Positions 10,738-21,702 of a stretch of 64,000 bases of DNA are shown piece by piece (the first letter of the stretch is position 1; each line of letters starts with the position of its first letter). Both the position numbers and the translations under genes were made by a program. The notes below the pieces were generated by a model. The model was not told the origin of the DNA. It saw nothing but the letters and a program-made list of their open reading frames with translations, and did not search any database. This DNA comes from Lyophyllum atratum (Eukaryota > Basidiomycota > Agaricomycetes > Agaricales > Lyophyllaceae), in contig JACGCN010000006.1 of NCBI GenBank assembly GCA_014905825.1, positions 620,001 to 684,000 of the forward strand. Direction: 5' to 3'.

Positions 10738-10862
10738 GTGTAGCGGTTTGTGGTACCCAAAAAAGACCATTCCCGACGTGCCCGCGCCACGACTTCCCGA
10801 ATAGGCCGTAGCGGGGTTTCAATGTGCCAACAGAAGGGCTGCAATTCCTTGTTCAACCTTGC

Positions 10863-12738
10863 ATGCTTCCAGGAAAATTACTCCGCTCATTAGCCTCGTC
10901 GCCCGTGCGGAAAATCTTACGTTCGAAGTACGTAACATCCAGAAAGCGATATCCTGATGGCAAAAAGACTTACAGTCTGGCCGCGTCTGTTGGTTGCTTA
11001 GAGAAGCACTATGGCCACAGCACAGGCGAATGGCTGTATAACAACGCTCAGCGTTGGTTCTTCCATTCATAAGTACATCTTTCATTTGCTGATAATAGCA
11101 TACATGCAGAACATGCTCTGCGGTATACTCCATTTGATATAGAGGCATTGAAGGACGCAGCTTGTCGCTCAGCAGATGCACAACACTGTACCAACTTTAC
11201 AAAACTCGGCGAAGGTAAGAAGCATTGGTTGCTCCCTCCTCCAGATGCCTATTCCACTTTTAAAGGGTCTTATAACAAGATTTTCCTCCTGGAGCTCGAC
11301 AACGGAGTCAAAGTCACAGCCAGGATACCAGGCCCAGTTGTCGGCAACCTGGAACTTTCCGTCGCCAGTGAGGCTGCTACTATGGCATATCTACGAGATT
11401 CCCGTACATGCAGAGTTCCTAAAATACTGTCTTGGAGCGCTTCAGAGGCCAATCCAGTGAAGTGGCCATATATTCTCACGGAATATATACCTGGTACACC
11501 TCTGCAGGAACTCTGGTTCAAAATCCGCGGTACTCCGGCTGTGCTGGCTCTAGGGCTGCTCCTGCAAAGCACCCTCTTGATTTCTCAACCAGCCTTCTCG
11601 CAGATCGGCAGCCTGTACTTCAAGGCAGACGTCAGTCCTGAATTGCAAGCCCGAGCATTATTCGCAGATCCCGAAAGTAACGTCGACCACGCCGACCACA
11701 TCTCCCAGAAGTACCGTATCGGTCCTATCACTAACTATCACTGGTGGAGGGGAGCAAGGCGCCATGTCGACGCAGATCGCGGTCCTTGTATGCGTCCATT
11801 TGCACTCTTATGTATGTATGCCCACTAATTTGATGGCAGGGCCAAACACGAAATCATATATTGTGGCCGCTGCGCGCCTGGAACAGCAATGTATCTCACA
11901 AGGTATCGACATAGACTCTCCGTACGTTCGCTCGCGCCATGAAGATATCCCAGAAATACAAAAACTCCTCGACCGCTGCATTGCCGCCGCTCCATACCTT
12001 GCTCCCGCCGACCCCGACTTGAGCAAACCGACCTTGCTGCATCCAGATTTGAGCGGTTCCAATATCATCATCGCAGCAGAAGACAACATCAACGATTATA
12101 AAGTCATTGATTGGCAGTTTAGCAACATTGGGCCCTTCTTCATGGAGTGTGTGCTTCCTCCACTCGTGGTCTATGAGCTCGGTGTCATAGAAATCCCCTC
12201 TGATGGCTCGAAGCCCAAGCTCCCCGACCACATCGACATTGACAGCCTTCCGGTGAAAGAGCAGGATGAGTGGCGCACCCACCTTTCGCTGGCTTTGCGA
12301 CAGTGGCACTATATTTCGCAGATGGATTCTCGCGATCCACTGTTCGGCGAGGCATGGAGGTCGCCTCACTGGGGGGTGATGTCCGTGTTGATCCAGGACA
12401 TCTGTCGGTGTTGGGCCAATGGCCCTGTCCAGCTGCGGCAGAGTCTCATCGAGCTTGAAGATTGCTGGTCGAAGATCTCGTCCAGCCCCTGTCCGTTCCA
12501 ATTTTCCGCTGACGAACGAGCCCGGCATGATGTTGATTACGCTGCTTATACCCGCTATGTATCAGCGGTCGATAGCCTGAAGGCTGCTGTTGGATGCTAT
12601 GATGACGGTTGGGTACCGAACGACCTTTTGGATGTGGCGCGACAGCGAATGGAGGAAGCGAAGGGAGTTTGGAATGAGGAGGATGCGAAGGGTCCTTTCC
12701 CATACACGGATGGCGCTCACAGTTATTTTTTGTCCTAG
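10863..12738 (+). CDS. AIM9-like aminoglycoside-phosphotransferase-family protein
   Basis: Five exons (10863-10927, 10976-11052, 11110-11214, 11266-11781, 11840-12738) give 553 residues. The N-terminus (MLPGKLLRSLASSPVRKIL) is basic and amphipathic, like a mitochondrial presequence. The kinase-like fold shows the nucleotide loop LGEGSYNKIFLLEL, the lysine strand equivalent VTARIP, ILTEYIPG (hinge), the linker QIGSLYFKADVSPEL, the catalytic loop HPDLSGSNIII and the metal-binding VIDWQFSN. These are features of the APH/choline-kinase-like family common in fungi and related to yeast Aim9. The substrate is unknown. The third exon junction uses a weak donor (gttggt at 11053), but the conserved reading frame supports it. 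A decayed relative lies at 3545-3785. Confidence 0.85.
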
Positions 12739-13464
12739 TAAACCCTTTGTCGTGATATATTCCGGGTACTTGAGCGGTCAGGTTTTACCCCCTGGATTAC
12801 GGTTGCTGATTACTTCTGTCAATTGCAAGCAAGCAAGAATTTTGAACCTGTCGTGACGTATCATTTACAGTAAAATCTGACATACTGAGTTTCTCACTAA
12901 ACCACCAATGTGTACACAAGCCAGCTGTCTCTGCTTGGACGCTAGATAACACGATCGACTTTTGCGGGTCTGGTGTAACGGCCAATGTTGCCGCATCTCA
13001 CAGACGGGTCTTTTCATGCTTAGATGGGCGGCAGTTCGGGCTAGATTCCGTATTCGAATGAGATGACTCCCAACACTGTCATCAATATTCTTTGTCGGAT
13101 ATCCTGTATTATGCATTGACACAGTCAGTCTCCTTGGGGGGTCAATGCCATTGTAACAGTGATGACAATTTGCTGTTCCGTCAGCAAAGTGAACACGGCA
13201 CGATGCGCGTTCGTGGTTGATCCAAACGCTAATTTACCCTACCTCCGCAAAGTCAGGACATAAATCATGTCAGTTTTCTTCATACCTTCCAACCTTGGAG
13301 TCCGCCCCTTCAATTAAAGCACACTCTCTGCGACTACAGGGCCATGCAATACATCACAAATATGCGGTGGGTGATTACTCACTATGCATTCTATACTATC
13401 CGATAAGATAAATAGATTCGGTATGGTACAATCGGTCTCTTTGTGTTCATGGCGCCTCTGCAAC
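12739..13464. other. Intergenic, no gene seen
   Basis: Between the phosphotransferase and the next minus-strand gene. Only short ORFs without motifs are present. Confidence 0.5.
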
Positions 13465-14018
13465 TCAACCAATCTCCAGACGCGTCTCATGATCTGGATC
13501 CTTGGCGTCGTAGAAGACCTGGTCGAATGAATCATTTTAGAAACCATATTTATTGCGTGTTGAATCATACAAACGTACCGGAATGGTATTGCATAGTATT
13601 CCTGGCTTCAACTGGGAGTCTTAACTCGGTGCGCGGCATTTCGAACGGCTTGCGAGTCCCCAAAGGATATAGCTTTAAGGAGACTTCGTGGTATAGTTCG
13701 AGGTAAGCCTCGTAGCTGAGAATATTCTCTGGAGAATTCATTTCATAGTCGATGTTCGCCTCTGAAGTTGAAGTAACCGAGTCTTTTAGTCTCTGAGCAC
13801 CAGTAGCAGATAGAACACTGTTTTTGTCCAGATATGCGATTATCCTAGTATAAATCGATTAGAATTTTTGGTGACGCACGGAGATGAATGGATTCTTACT
13901 TCAGAACCTCGTTCAAGAGGCTTTCCGAGTCGAATTCCTCGTCGAATGGCACAGGCAAATGGTGTGCGACGTTGCGGTGCAGAGTCGAAGAATTCTCCAG
14001 AAAGGGCGTTCCAGACAT
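13465..14018 (-). CDS. Hypothetical protein, multi-exon
   Basis: The sequence reads as coding on the minus strand from ATG 14018 (MSGTPFLENSSTLHRNVAHH) through FDEEFDSESLLNEVLK. A 55 bp intron (13899-13845) follows, then IIAYLDKNSVLSATGAQRL and a long exon ending near 13579 (LRLPVEARNTMQYHSG). The last part (13518-13465) could encode VFYDAKDPDHETRLEIG. On my splice sites that exon is out of phase by one base, so the 3' end is uncertain or broken. Coding-like sequence also exists upstream (about 14,170-14,340, SVEAQRWLASKFDASLFPA), so the true gene may begin further up. I recognise no domain. Composition is acidic with alternating hydrophobic residues, consistent with a soluble protein. Confidence 0.5.
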
Positions 14019-14667
14019 ATCGTGCGTGCTCGTCGAGGTACATCGGCGATCCTCTTATATCATGGTGGCCTGCATAATGGTGTCGGGCCATAGACTCGGC
14101 TCACCCCCACAATGTCAATACATCAGGCCACTGATCGCGTGCTGGTAATTATCCGGAGCATCCGTCCAGAAATTTGACAGACCTTCCGCGAGCCTTCAGG
14201 ACATCGGCCGGGAACAAAGACGCGTCGAATTTCGAGGCAAGCCACCGCTGAGCTTCAACGGAGAGTCGTGATTGATGAGAACCCAGACATGATATTCCTT
14301 TGTTGGATATGACTTGGTATTGTCCTTTTTCTCGGGGATGTATGTCGTCTATGCAAAGCTGGGAAATTGAGGTGGGCCGCGGATAGTGGCCGTATGGTTG
14401 ATCATTGGTTGATCAATGCCTTCGGCGGTTCTCGATTGGTTCTTGATAACTTCTACAACTTCCGAACTCCGCGAATGTCGTACCCGAGATGACCACTGCC
14501 TAGGACGCATATCGGAGACTCGGAGACTCGAGGGCCCTGAGGGCTAACTTACACACCAACAGCACAATTCTCTTATGAGCAAGTCCATTCGTGCGATCAT
14601 CAATGATGGAAGAGCAAACAAAATTTCATCAAATTGGTGGAAGAACGATGAAAAGGGAGCGGATATT
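14019..14667. other. Region upstream of hypothetical gene
   Basis: Minus-strand coding-like text around 14,170-14,340 may be an upstream exon of the hypothetical gene. The rest shows no supported feature. Confidence 0.35.
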
Positions 14668-16249
14668 CATTTACATGGGCGATTTCGACTTGGGAAGCGA
14701 CGCAATGACACTTAAAACATATGGACCATCTGAACAGTAGGAGAGAGAAAGCAAGATCAATCGTCATCTGGGGATTAAGCACACGATGAGCATGTAAGCA
14801 AGTGAAATACGGAAAGTCACAAACCGGGAACAGGAATAGCCTCCAGCATAGCCTTGACCTCTCGCATGCTTGGGCGATCAACGCAATTCTCAGCCCGACA
14901 CGCCTGAAGGATACTCGAGAACGGAGGAGGAGCGGTGAAATGCACCCATGGGTTCCTGGGAAGATTTACCATGATAATGCTGTTTAACATGAGGCCAAAG
15001 CAGTACACGTCCGATTTCTCGGTGTATGGTCTTTCGCTATGCGAAAGGTGAAGCGAACGCCGGATTTCGGGTGCTTCGCTGCTTCCCCAGTGACATTCAA
15101 AGTCGCAGAGGAGCATGTTCTGAAAGTCTGCTGTCACAAGAACATTACGTATATGGAGATCGCGATGGATAATGCCAAGGGAGTGAAGGAAGGAGACTGC
15201 TTCCGCAAGCTGCAAGCTCCAGCGTCGGAGGACGGCAATGGTCAGGGGCCCAACACTGGAAGGTGCCCTCATCCCCTGCTCATATCGCGGAAAGACAAGT
15301 TGCCCGTCGTCGGTCCTACCGAGCAGCTCGACGACATGAGGAGAACCGCCCTTGATCCGAAGAAGGTGGAAGACCTCGCTCTTGTACTTCGATCGTTTCG
15401 CGAAATGGATTTTTTCGTCGAAGACGATGACCGGGAGATCGAGAACCTCGTGGGTAGTGTCCTCGTCGTCAGACTCAGGCTCGTCAGGGGGTGGGTGGTA
15501 GGGAACACTTCGGATAGTCTCGCCGTCGATTTCAGAATGCGTTGATAGCGGAGGAAGATCCGCGAGATGGCGGAGGATGTTTCCGGAGAGGGTACCTGGT
15601 TGATCGATGATCTTCACATAGAGTGGCTCCTCGTCATCGCGCGCGTACCAGTATGCTGAATATGTTACGTCTATATCTACGTCACAGATGCCGCGATAGA
15701 GGTTGGTCCTGTCCAGGTTGGACTCGTATGCGTCGATTACGCGCTGACGCTCTGCACGAAACACTGCGTTGGAGATGACGGAGGTGACTTCTGTATAACA
15801 GACGTATGTCAGCGAACCAAGAGCTGTAATAGCGAATGGAACGGCAAACTTTTCATATTGAAACTTTGAAAGAGTATTGAGGAGTTAGGAACGCGTGCCA
15901 GTCCAATTGCTGATTGGCAAAGATGGCACGGTTGTTTTGATAGTGACTAGCAGCTACCCGTGCCGCTGCATGGTAACCCCGTCTGCCACTGGCTGAGTAT
16001 GTGTGACTCCGAGAAAGCAATCAGAAGACATACATGCAGCCAATGAGGATTGTAGGAAAGAGGGATCCCTTTTGTTTAAAAGATTAGTGATCAGTGATAT
16101 TACCAAGAAGTTCGCGGCCATCTGCGCCCACCTGGACCTACTGTACCTGGACCCACATCTCGCAGGATTTTGGTTTTCGCGCAGCTGGTTCCGTTCTTAC
16201 AAATCCTTCTTTCGCGGACTACTTGTTCTACAGATCTCCATCTCGTCCA
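14668..16249. repeat. Segmental duplication, copy A (kinase-like gene and flanks)
   Basis: About 1.58 kb matching 17,788-19,415 in the same orientation, from catttacatgggcgatttcg to ctacagatctccatctc. Similarity covers the whole kinase-like gene, its promoter side and about 300 bp beyond. Differences are scattered substitutions and small indels, so the duplication is fairly recent but not fresh. Confidence 0.88.
14817..15830 (-). pseudogene. Protein-kinase-like gene, copy A (start codon apparently lost)
   Basis: The open frame runs intronless to stop at 14817 and is close to copy B along its length. Kinase features are YVKIIDQPG, VVELLGRTDDGQLVFPRYE (hinge region), HSLGIIHRDLHIRNVLV (catalytic HRD and Asn), LLCDFECHWG (DFE in place of DFG), EKSDVYCFGLML and RAENCVDRPSMREV (C-lobe). 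At the position of copy B's ATG (18,956) this copy reads ATT (15,828-15,830), and no other ATG lies in frame before the kinase core. It may be a recent pseudogene, or both copies may use an upstream start. The body has no stop or frameshift. Confidence 0.65.
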
Positions 16250-17451
16250 TGCAGAATCTAGCGCGTCATTGACGGACCTCAAATCGAATACTCGTCCTCG
16301 AAAGGTGAGCACATCCTCATCCTCATCGCCCTGGTGTTGCGAGAATTCTCGCCGTCGCGTCCTACTCTTATCCCCAATGAATTGGGCTAGACGGCTTCAT
16401 ATATCCTGAAATTCTGCGTGCATTCGGCATAGTAAACACACAGACAGATAGAAGCACGGCACAAGAATGTCTTAGCAAAACATAACAGTAGGCTCCGAGT
16501 CAGAGTCGATCATATGGGCGGCAAGTATGTATAGTGAATGAACCCGAGCGCTCAGCGGCAGCGACCACTGAAATCGATATGAGTGGGATGGACGTCAGAG
16601 ACTAAAATTGTTAGGGCAGTGGCTGTGTCAACGGTTGATCATCGATCAAGTTCGAGTCCTGGACCTGAGCCCACCGTGTCACGGTGCCACCATCATCCAT
16701 GACCTACCATGACTTCCCCATGATCGCGCTGACTTTTCAGGACTTTTCTTCGATTCAAGGCTGTCAGCACGGGTGGAAATCTGACGAGATTAAGAGGTGG
16801 CCTCGGCCAGTAAACTTAAGTGATGGATTCTTCTCCCTTTTCTAACTTGGGTACGCTGGCTGGTCGGAATATCTATTCTGACCGAGAAACCTGGGCTCCA
16901 CCACAGTCAACTTTTCTTTCCTTGCAACACTAGTCTCATGTTGTGCAACTCCTATGCGTTGAGAGTACGCTCCCTGTTCAGACCTGCACTCATGAATATG
17001 ATGCGGAAACATGGCTTTCCGGAAAGGTGAGTATCAACTATTATCAATATCCTAGGGCGATAATCGATTCTGTTTGGATCCATCCTTAGCGCACTTGGTA
17101 TGCAGCTCTTCGTGGACTCCCGTCCCCGTGTATCTTGAACACTTCTAGGCGTTTAGACCTGTCTCAGGACAGGTGTAATGTACTTTCTTCGGTAAGTAAA
17201 TTTCTCCTAGTCGTATAGATGCTCAACCAAAGCCACGTCTTTCCAATTTTGCAGTTTGAGGCGCTGCTTAACGTTCACTTTGTCTTGTCCAACATTTGCC
17301 ACGAGAAGAGCTGCGCAATACTCCTCACCTCTGGCATAAGCCGTTCAGCACCATGGTGTTCCAGGATATCAGTATAGCATTGTTTTCAGGGTCACATCGG
17401 TGCATCCTCTCAATGGAAGCACCATAGACCCCGGACAACATCGATACTTCG
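16250..17451. other. Intergenic between duplicated kinase units
   Basis: 1.2 kb with no supported gene on either strand; some pyrimidine-rich stretches. The distal end is the promoter of the small secreted-protein gene. Confidence 0.5.
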
Positions 17452-17459
17452 CTATAAAG
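17452..17459 (+). promoter_or_regulatory. TATA box of the small secreted-protein gene
   Basis: ctataaag lies about 55 bp upstream of the ATG at 17509, a good TATA match at a usual distance. Confidence 0.6.
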
Positions 17460-17508
17460 CCAGCGCAACACCGCACTTTCACTGCCAAGGTTGCTCTGTG
17501 ATACAAAC

Positions 17509-17739
17509 ATGAAGTTCACTCTTTCACTCTTCGCAGCTCTTCTCGCAATTGCCCAGGTTTCGTTCGCAGCTCCTCTGCTTCCAGCCCCCGATTCACTGAA
17601 GGTGAGTACTACGTCTGAATTCGTGCCTTTGATATCGCCAACTTATTCGTCTGATGCGTACATTGCACAGTTCCAGCTGTTCGAGGTTGTTGTTCCTGAA
17701 GATGAGGACCCTTTAAATCATGAATCATGTGTATTATAG
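17509..17739 (+). CDS. Small secreted protein candidate
   Basis: The ATG opens a clear signal peptide (MKFTLSLFAALLAIAQVSFA, then APLLPAPDSLK). A GT-AG intron (17602-17670, 69 bp) joins in phase 0 to a short acidic exon (FQLFEVVVPEDEDP then LNHESCVL), giving 53 residues; retaining the intron also stays open and gives 76. No cysteine pairs or known effector domain. The second exon lies in the tract shared with the malate synthase 3' flank, so the gene is a chimera in one direction or the other. A TATA box precedes it. No family recognised. Confidence 0.6.
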   Translation: MKFTLSLFAALLAIAQVSFAAPLLPAPDSLKVSTTSEFVPLISPTYSSDAYIAQFQLFEVVVPEDEDPLNHESCVL

Positions 17740-17787
17740 CTGTTTTACAGAGCCCTTAGCCACACAATCGGATCAGAAAATACTCTA
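17645..17787 (+). repeat. Copy 2 of tract shared with malate synthase 3' flank
   Basis: Matches 10,433-10,580. Its right edge lies next to the left edge of kinase duplication copy B (17,788), so two duplicated tracts abut here. Confidence 0.75.
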
Positions 17788-19415
17788 CATTTACATGGGC
17801 GATTTCGACTTGGGAAGCGACGCAATGTCACTTCCAACATATGGACCATCTGAATAGTAGAAGAGACTCGGCGAAAACAAGATCAATCGTCATCTGGGGA
17901 TTAAGCACACGATGAGCATGTAAGCAAGTGAAATACGGAAAGTCACAAACCGGGAACAGGAATAGCCTCCAGCATAGCCTTGACCTCTCGCATGCTTGGG
18001 CGATCAACGCAATTCTCAGCCCGACATGCCTGAAGGATACTCGAGAACGGAGGAGGAACGGTGAAGTGCACCCATGGGTTCCTGGGATTATTTGCCATGA
18101 TAAGGTTGTTTAGCATGACGCCAAAGCAGTACACATCCGATTTCTCGCTGTATGGTATTTCGCTATGCGAAAGGTGAAGCGAACGCCAGATCTCGGGTGC
18201 TTCGCTACTTCCCCAGCGACATTCAAAGTCGCAGAGGAGCATGTTCTGATAGTCTGCTGTCACAAGAACATTACGTATATTGAGATCGCGATGGATAATG
18301 CCAAGGGAGTGAAGGAAGCAGACTGCTTCCGCAAGCTGCAGGCTCCAGCGTCGGAGAAGGGCAATGGTCAGGGGGTTGATTCGGACAGACGGAGGCATCG
18401 CCGGCTCATATCGCGGAAAGACAAGTTGCCCGTCGTCGGTCCTACCGAGCAGCTCGACGACATGAGGAGAACCGCCCTTGATCTTAAGAAGGTTGACGAT
18501 CTCGCTCTTGTACTTCGGTCGTTTCGCGAAATGGATTTTTTCGTCGAAGACGACGACCGGAAGATCGAGAACCTCGTGGGTAGTGTCCTCGTCATCAGGC
18601 TCAGGCTCATCAGAGGGTGGGTGGTAGGGTACACTCCGGATAGTCTCGCCCTCGATTTCAGAGTGCGTCGATAGCGGAGGAAGATCCGCGAGGTGGCGGA
18701 GGATGTTGCCGGAGAGGGTACCTGGTTGATCGATGATCTTCACATAAAGTGGCTCCTTATCATCGCGCGCGTACCAATATACTTTATATGTTAGGCCTGT
18801 TTCTCCATCGCAGATATTGTGATAGAGGTTGGTCCTGGCCAGGTTGGACGCGTATGCGTCAATTACGCGCTGACGCTCTGCACGAAACACTGCGTTGGAG
18901 ATGACCGAGGTGACTTCTGTATGACAGACGTATGTCAGCGAACCAAGAGCTGCCATAGCGTATGGAACGGCAAACGTTTCATATTGAAACTTTGAAAGAG
19001 TACTGAGGAGTTAAAAACGCGTGCTCCAGTTAGTGGCACGCAGAGCTGATTGGCAAAGATGGCACGCTTGCCATTTATAGTGACTAGCAGCTACCCGTGC
19101 CGCTGCACGGTACATAACCCCGTCTGCCACGGGCTGAGTACGTGTGTGAAAGCAATCAGAAGACATACATGCAGTCAATGAGGCCTGAGGATCGTAGGAA
19201 AGAGGGATCCCTTTCGTATAATAGATTAATGATTAGTGATATTACCAAGAAGTTCGCGGCCATCTGCGCCCACCTGGACCTACTGTACCTGGACCCACAG
19301 TGGACCCACATCTCGCAGGATTTTGGTTTTCGCGCAAGCTGGCTCCTTTCTTACAAATCCTTCTGTAATGAATTTCCCTGCGGACTACTTGTTCTACAGA
19401 TCTCCATCTCATCCA
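17788..19415. repeat. Segmental duplication, copy B (kinase-like gene and flanks)
   Basis: Direct-repeat partner of 14,668-16,249. It includes a few small insertions relative to copy A (for example an extra gtggacccaca-like repeat near 19,300). Confidence 0.88.
17943..18956 (-). CDS. Protein-kinase-like protein, copy B
   Basis: Intronless, 337 residues. The N-terminal part (MAALGSLTYVCHTEVTSVI) precedes a divergent N-lobe with YVKIIDQPGTLSG and an acidic linker (EPDDEDTTHEVLDLP). The core follows: VVELLGRTDDGQLVFPRYE, IIHRDLNIRNVLV (HRD Asp and Asn kept), MLLCDFECRWGSSEAPE (DFE instead of DFG), EKSDVYCFGVML and ENCVDRPSMREVKAMLE. No glycine-rich loop is obvious. Kinases of this type are expanded in Agaricomycetes and may be active, weakly active or pseudokinases; the catalytic and metal-binding Asp are both present. 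Tandem paralogue of 14817-15830. Confidence 0.82.
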   Translation of the reverse strand: MAALGSLTYVCHTEVTSVISNAVFRAERQRVIDAYASNLARTNLYHNICDGETGLTYKVYWYARDDKEPLYVKIIDQPGTLSGNILRHLADLPPLSTHSEIEGETIRSVPYHPPSDEPEPDDEDTTHEVLDLPVVVFDEKIHFAKRPKYKSEIVNLLKIKGGSPHVVELLGRTDDGQLVFPRYEPAMPPSVRINPLTIALLRRWSLQLAEAVCFLHSLGIIHRDLNIRNVLVTADYQNMLLCDFECRWGSSEAPEIWRSLHLSHSEIPYSEKSDVYCFGVMLNNLIMANNPRNPWVHFTVPPPFSSILQACRAENCVDRPSMREVKAMLEAIPVPGL

Positions 19416-20095
19416 CACAATTGGTAGCGGTGCATGGTGGCACCGACTAGTTCATGCGGGACTAGCGAGGCTCATTCTTCATGAGATCTCCATTCAATAT
19501 CTGCGCACGTTACAGCTTGCTTATTTTTAACTTTGTATACATTTCCGTAGCCTATTCTATTTTTAATTGGCCTTTGTGTTGTCCATGGCAGCATCAGCCT
19601 TCTCGCATCATTCTGCCTCTCATGCTCCCGATTCTCCAGAGATCAATTCCTCAATAGAAAGTGTTCTTTCTTGTTCGTCTACAGCAAACGTACACCAGCA
19701 TACAGCACGCCCTGGCTGGAACATCCGCATAGGTGTGGGATTCCTTCGTCCACCCACTCTATATACGCTTTCTTGGGAACATGGGTGGAGCTTAGCTTAC
19801 TCGCCCAAAGTGAACATGGAAAAAATGCTGCCCGCTATCAGCCTCTAATCTGTTATCCGCTGATGAAGTTAGACCTTTGAAGCCCGTTCGTTGGTCCCGC
19901 GGCCCTGCTCATATACGCAGGGATGTTGAGAATTGGTCTCCTTCCTGCCTCAGATCATTTTTTCGAGAGACAGAGTTCGACTGGCGGTTGACCGTCAGCG
20001 AACATCGAGTATGCTAAATGAGCTACATTAAATTAGCTGATGATTTCATTTTCCGATGAGTTGTTCTACGCACCTCATACTGTTGATCAGACCCA
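19416..20095. other. Intergenic, no gene seen
   Basis: AT-richer stretch between kinase copy B and the F-box gene, with no supported ORF. Confidence 0.5.
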
Positions 20096-21702
20096 TTACT
20101 CGTAATATTCCACTACAACGGTGTTATCATCGGACTTGAGATACGTCAGTGCACCGCTGTACGCAGATATGTGCTGCGCATTAGGAAATCCGGCTGAAGT
20201 TTGCGGTTTATCCTCGTATTTCGATAGTTCCGTCAATGGGAGGACGAGGTTCCGCATACGAGGTCGTACAGAAGTGAAAACCATGGCGTGTCCGCTAAAT
20301 GAAATGCCACACCAACCAAAGTCGTGGAAGCCCTGGTTCAGCTCTTCCGAGCTCGTTTGCTGCAAGCTCACCCCGTCGACTGGCCCGTTAAGCGCGTTCC
20401 TGTAGCTCACAGCGATGGACGAACCCGCGGCCCTTCCAGAACAGTTCGGGATGGCTGAGGTGGCGAATGCCCAGACAACATAGAAGTCGTTAATGGATGC
20501 GCGTTGACCGATAATAGTGTTTGTGAAGGTATTGGGGCAGACTTCAGAGAGATGGTTTCCTCAACGAGAGGTGTGATTATGCGTTTGCTTGCGAGACTAT
20601 GACCTGGTCTCCGAAAGTGTGCAAAGCCACCAAAGCAAGCTTCGCTCCAAATACGGATGATAGAACCACTTGAGGCCCTGCTGCCTTCGATGACAATTAA
20701 ACGGCCAGGTAGGAGGCCTAAATGGCCAGATAGGAGGCCTAAACCATACACACTCTGCAGAAATTACGATGAGATGGTTTGACATATAGGCCAGCAACGA
20801 CTTACCGACGATATGTCCAATTCGAGAGAATAGCCAGTCCTCCAGTTCATTAAGAGGATTGTGAAGCGAAACGCGAGGCGTATTTGGATCAGGGAGAAAC
20901 ACAAGCCTACTGCTGCCAAATCGCCACAAATTCTGAGATGAAAGATTGAGAAAACCTGCTGCTCAATGGGAGCATCCAAGGAGCGGAGAAGGTCCGAGGT
21001 TCCTGTTAGTGAATCGAGATGGATGGTTTCAATAACGAGTCCGCGCTGCATCAACATATGTTTATTGAAAGAGAATGAGGAAGTACTGACGGTCGCAGTG
21101 TAGCCTGTGGATAGTGATAGAGTCAAACAAATTATCAAAACCACGGCATCCCCTCCTTTTATTACATCTTCTGCAACTCTAAAACTTTAAAGCTCTGCCA
21201 TTCGCCACTGGGCTGGTATTTCCGGATCCGTCGACCTTGTGAAATACTCCAACAGGCCAGGTTTGTTGGTTGCTTGTGCATGAGGTGTTTACCGCCAGCC
21301 AAGAGCTTGACTACATGATCCTGGGTAGTGGGCAGATCAAGAACATGACGATGGCTCACGACCGGAACTTGCGAAGACGAAGGGGTCCACGACTGTGAGC
21401 CGCGGATGGCACGCTTGGCCAGCTCGACGAGAGAGCATGCGGAAAGAGATTGCAGCGAATCACCATTGGGAAAATCTAGAGTTATACGAGATTGCATTTT
21501 TGTGATGAGAGCCAACCATAAGGACTTCGAGAAGGCAAACGAGTAAAGGTATTTGCAAGTCTGGATGTGTTCAGAGTCAAATCTTGAATCATCGGCACCA
21601 TGATGTGAGATGTACCCGGCTGGCGGAAAGGACCGTCGGTATGTCGCAAACGGATAGAATCCCGGATATGGCATCTTCGTTCAAAACCGTCAGCAAAGCC
21701 AT
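20096..21702 (-). CDS. F-box protein (fungal type)
   Basis: The ATG at 21702 opens MALLTVLNEDAISGILSVCD, a typical F-box start. A short intron follows, then TCKYLYSFAFSKSLWLALI, the second half of the F-box. Downstream exons resemble the fungal F-box family with a degenerate propeller-like region: VELAKRAIRGSQSW, FHLRICGDLAAVGLCFS, LLMNWRTGYSLELD and near the end VSYRNALNGPVDGVSL ... LKSDDNTVVVEYYE. F-box proteins recruit substrates to SCF ubiquitin ligases through Skp1. At least five exons are needed; the middle boundaries (about 20,400-20,950) are not resolved, so only the extent is given. Confidence 0.78.

Noticed and set aside
14817..15545. Plus-strand ORFs of 168-169 codons opposite both kinase copies
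   Set aside because: They are conserved between the copies only because the underlying kinase gene is duplicated; no motif of their own.
17509..17739. Lipopeptide pheromone precursor (the small protein ends in CVL)
   Set aside because: Fungal mating pheromone precursors end in a four-residue CaaX box and lack a signal peptide; here a signal peptide is present and only two residues follow the Cys.
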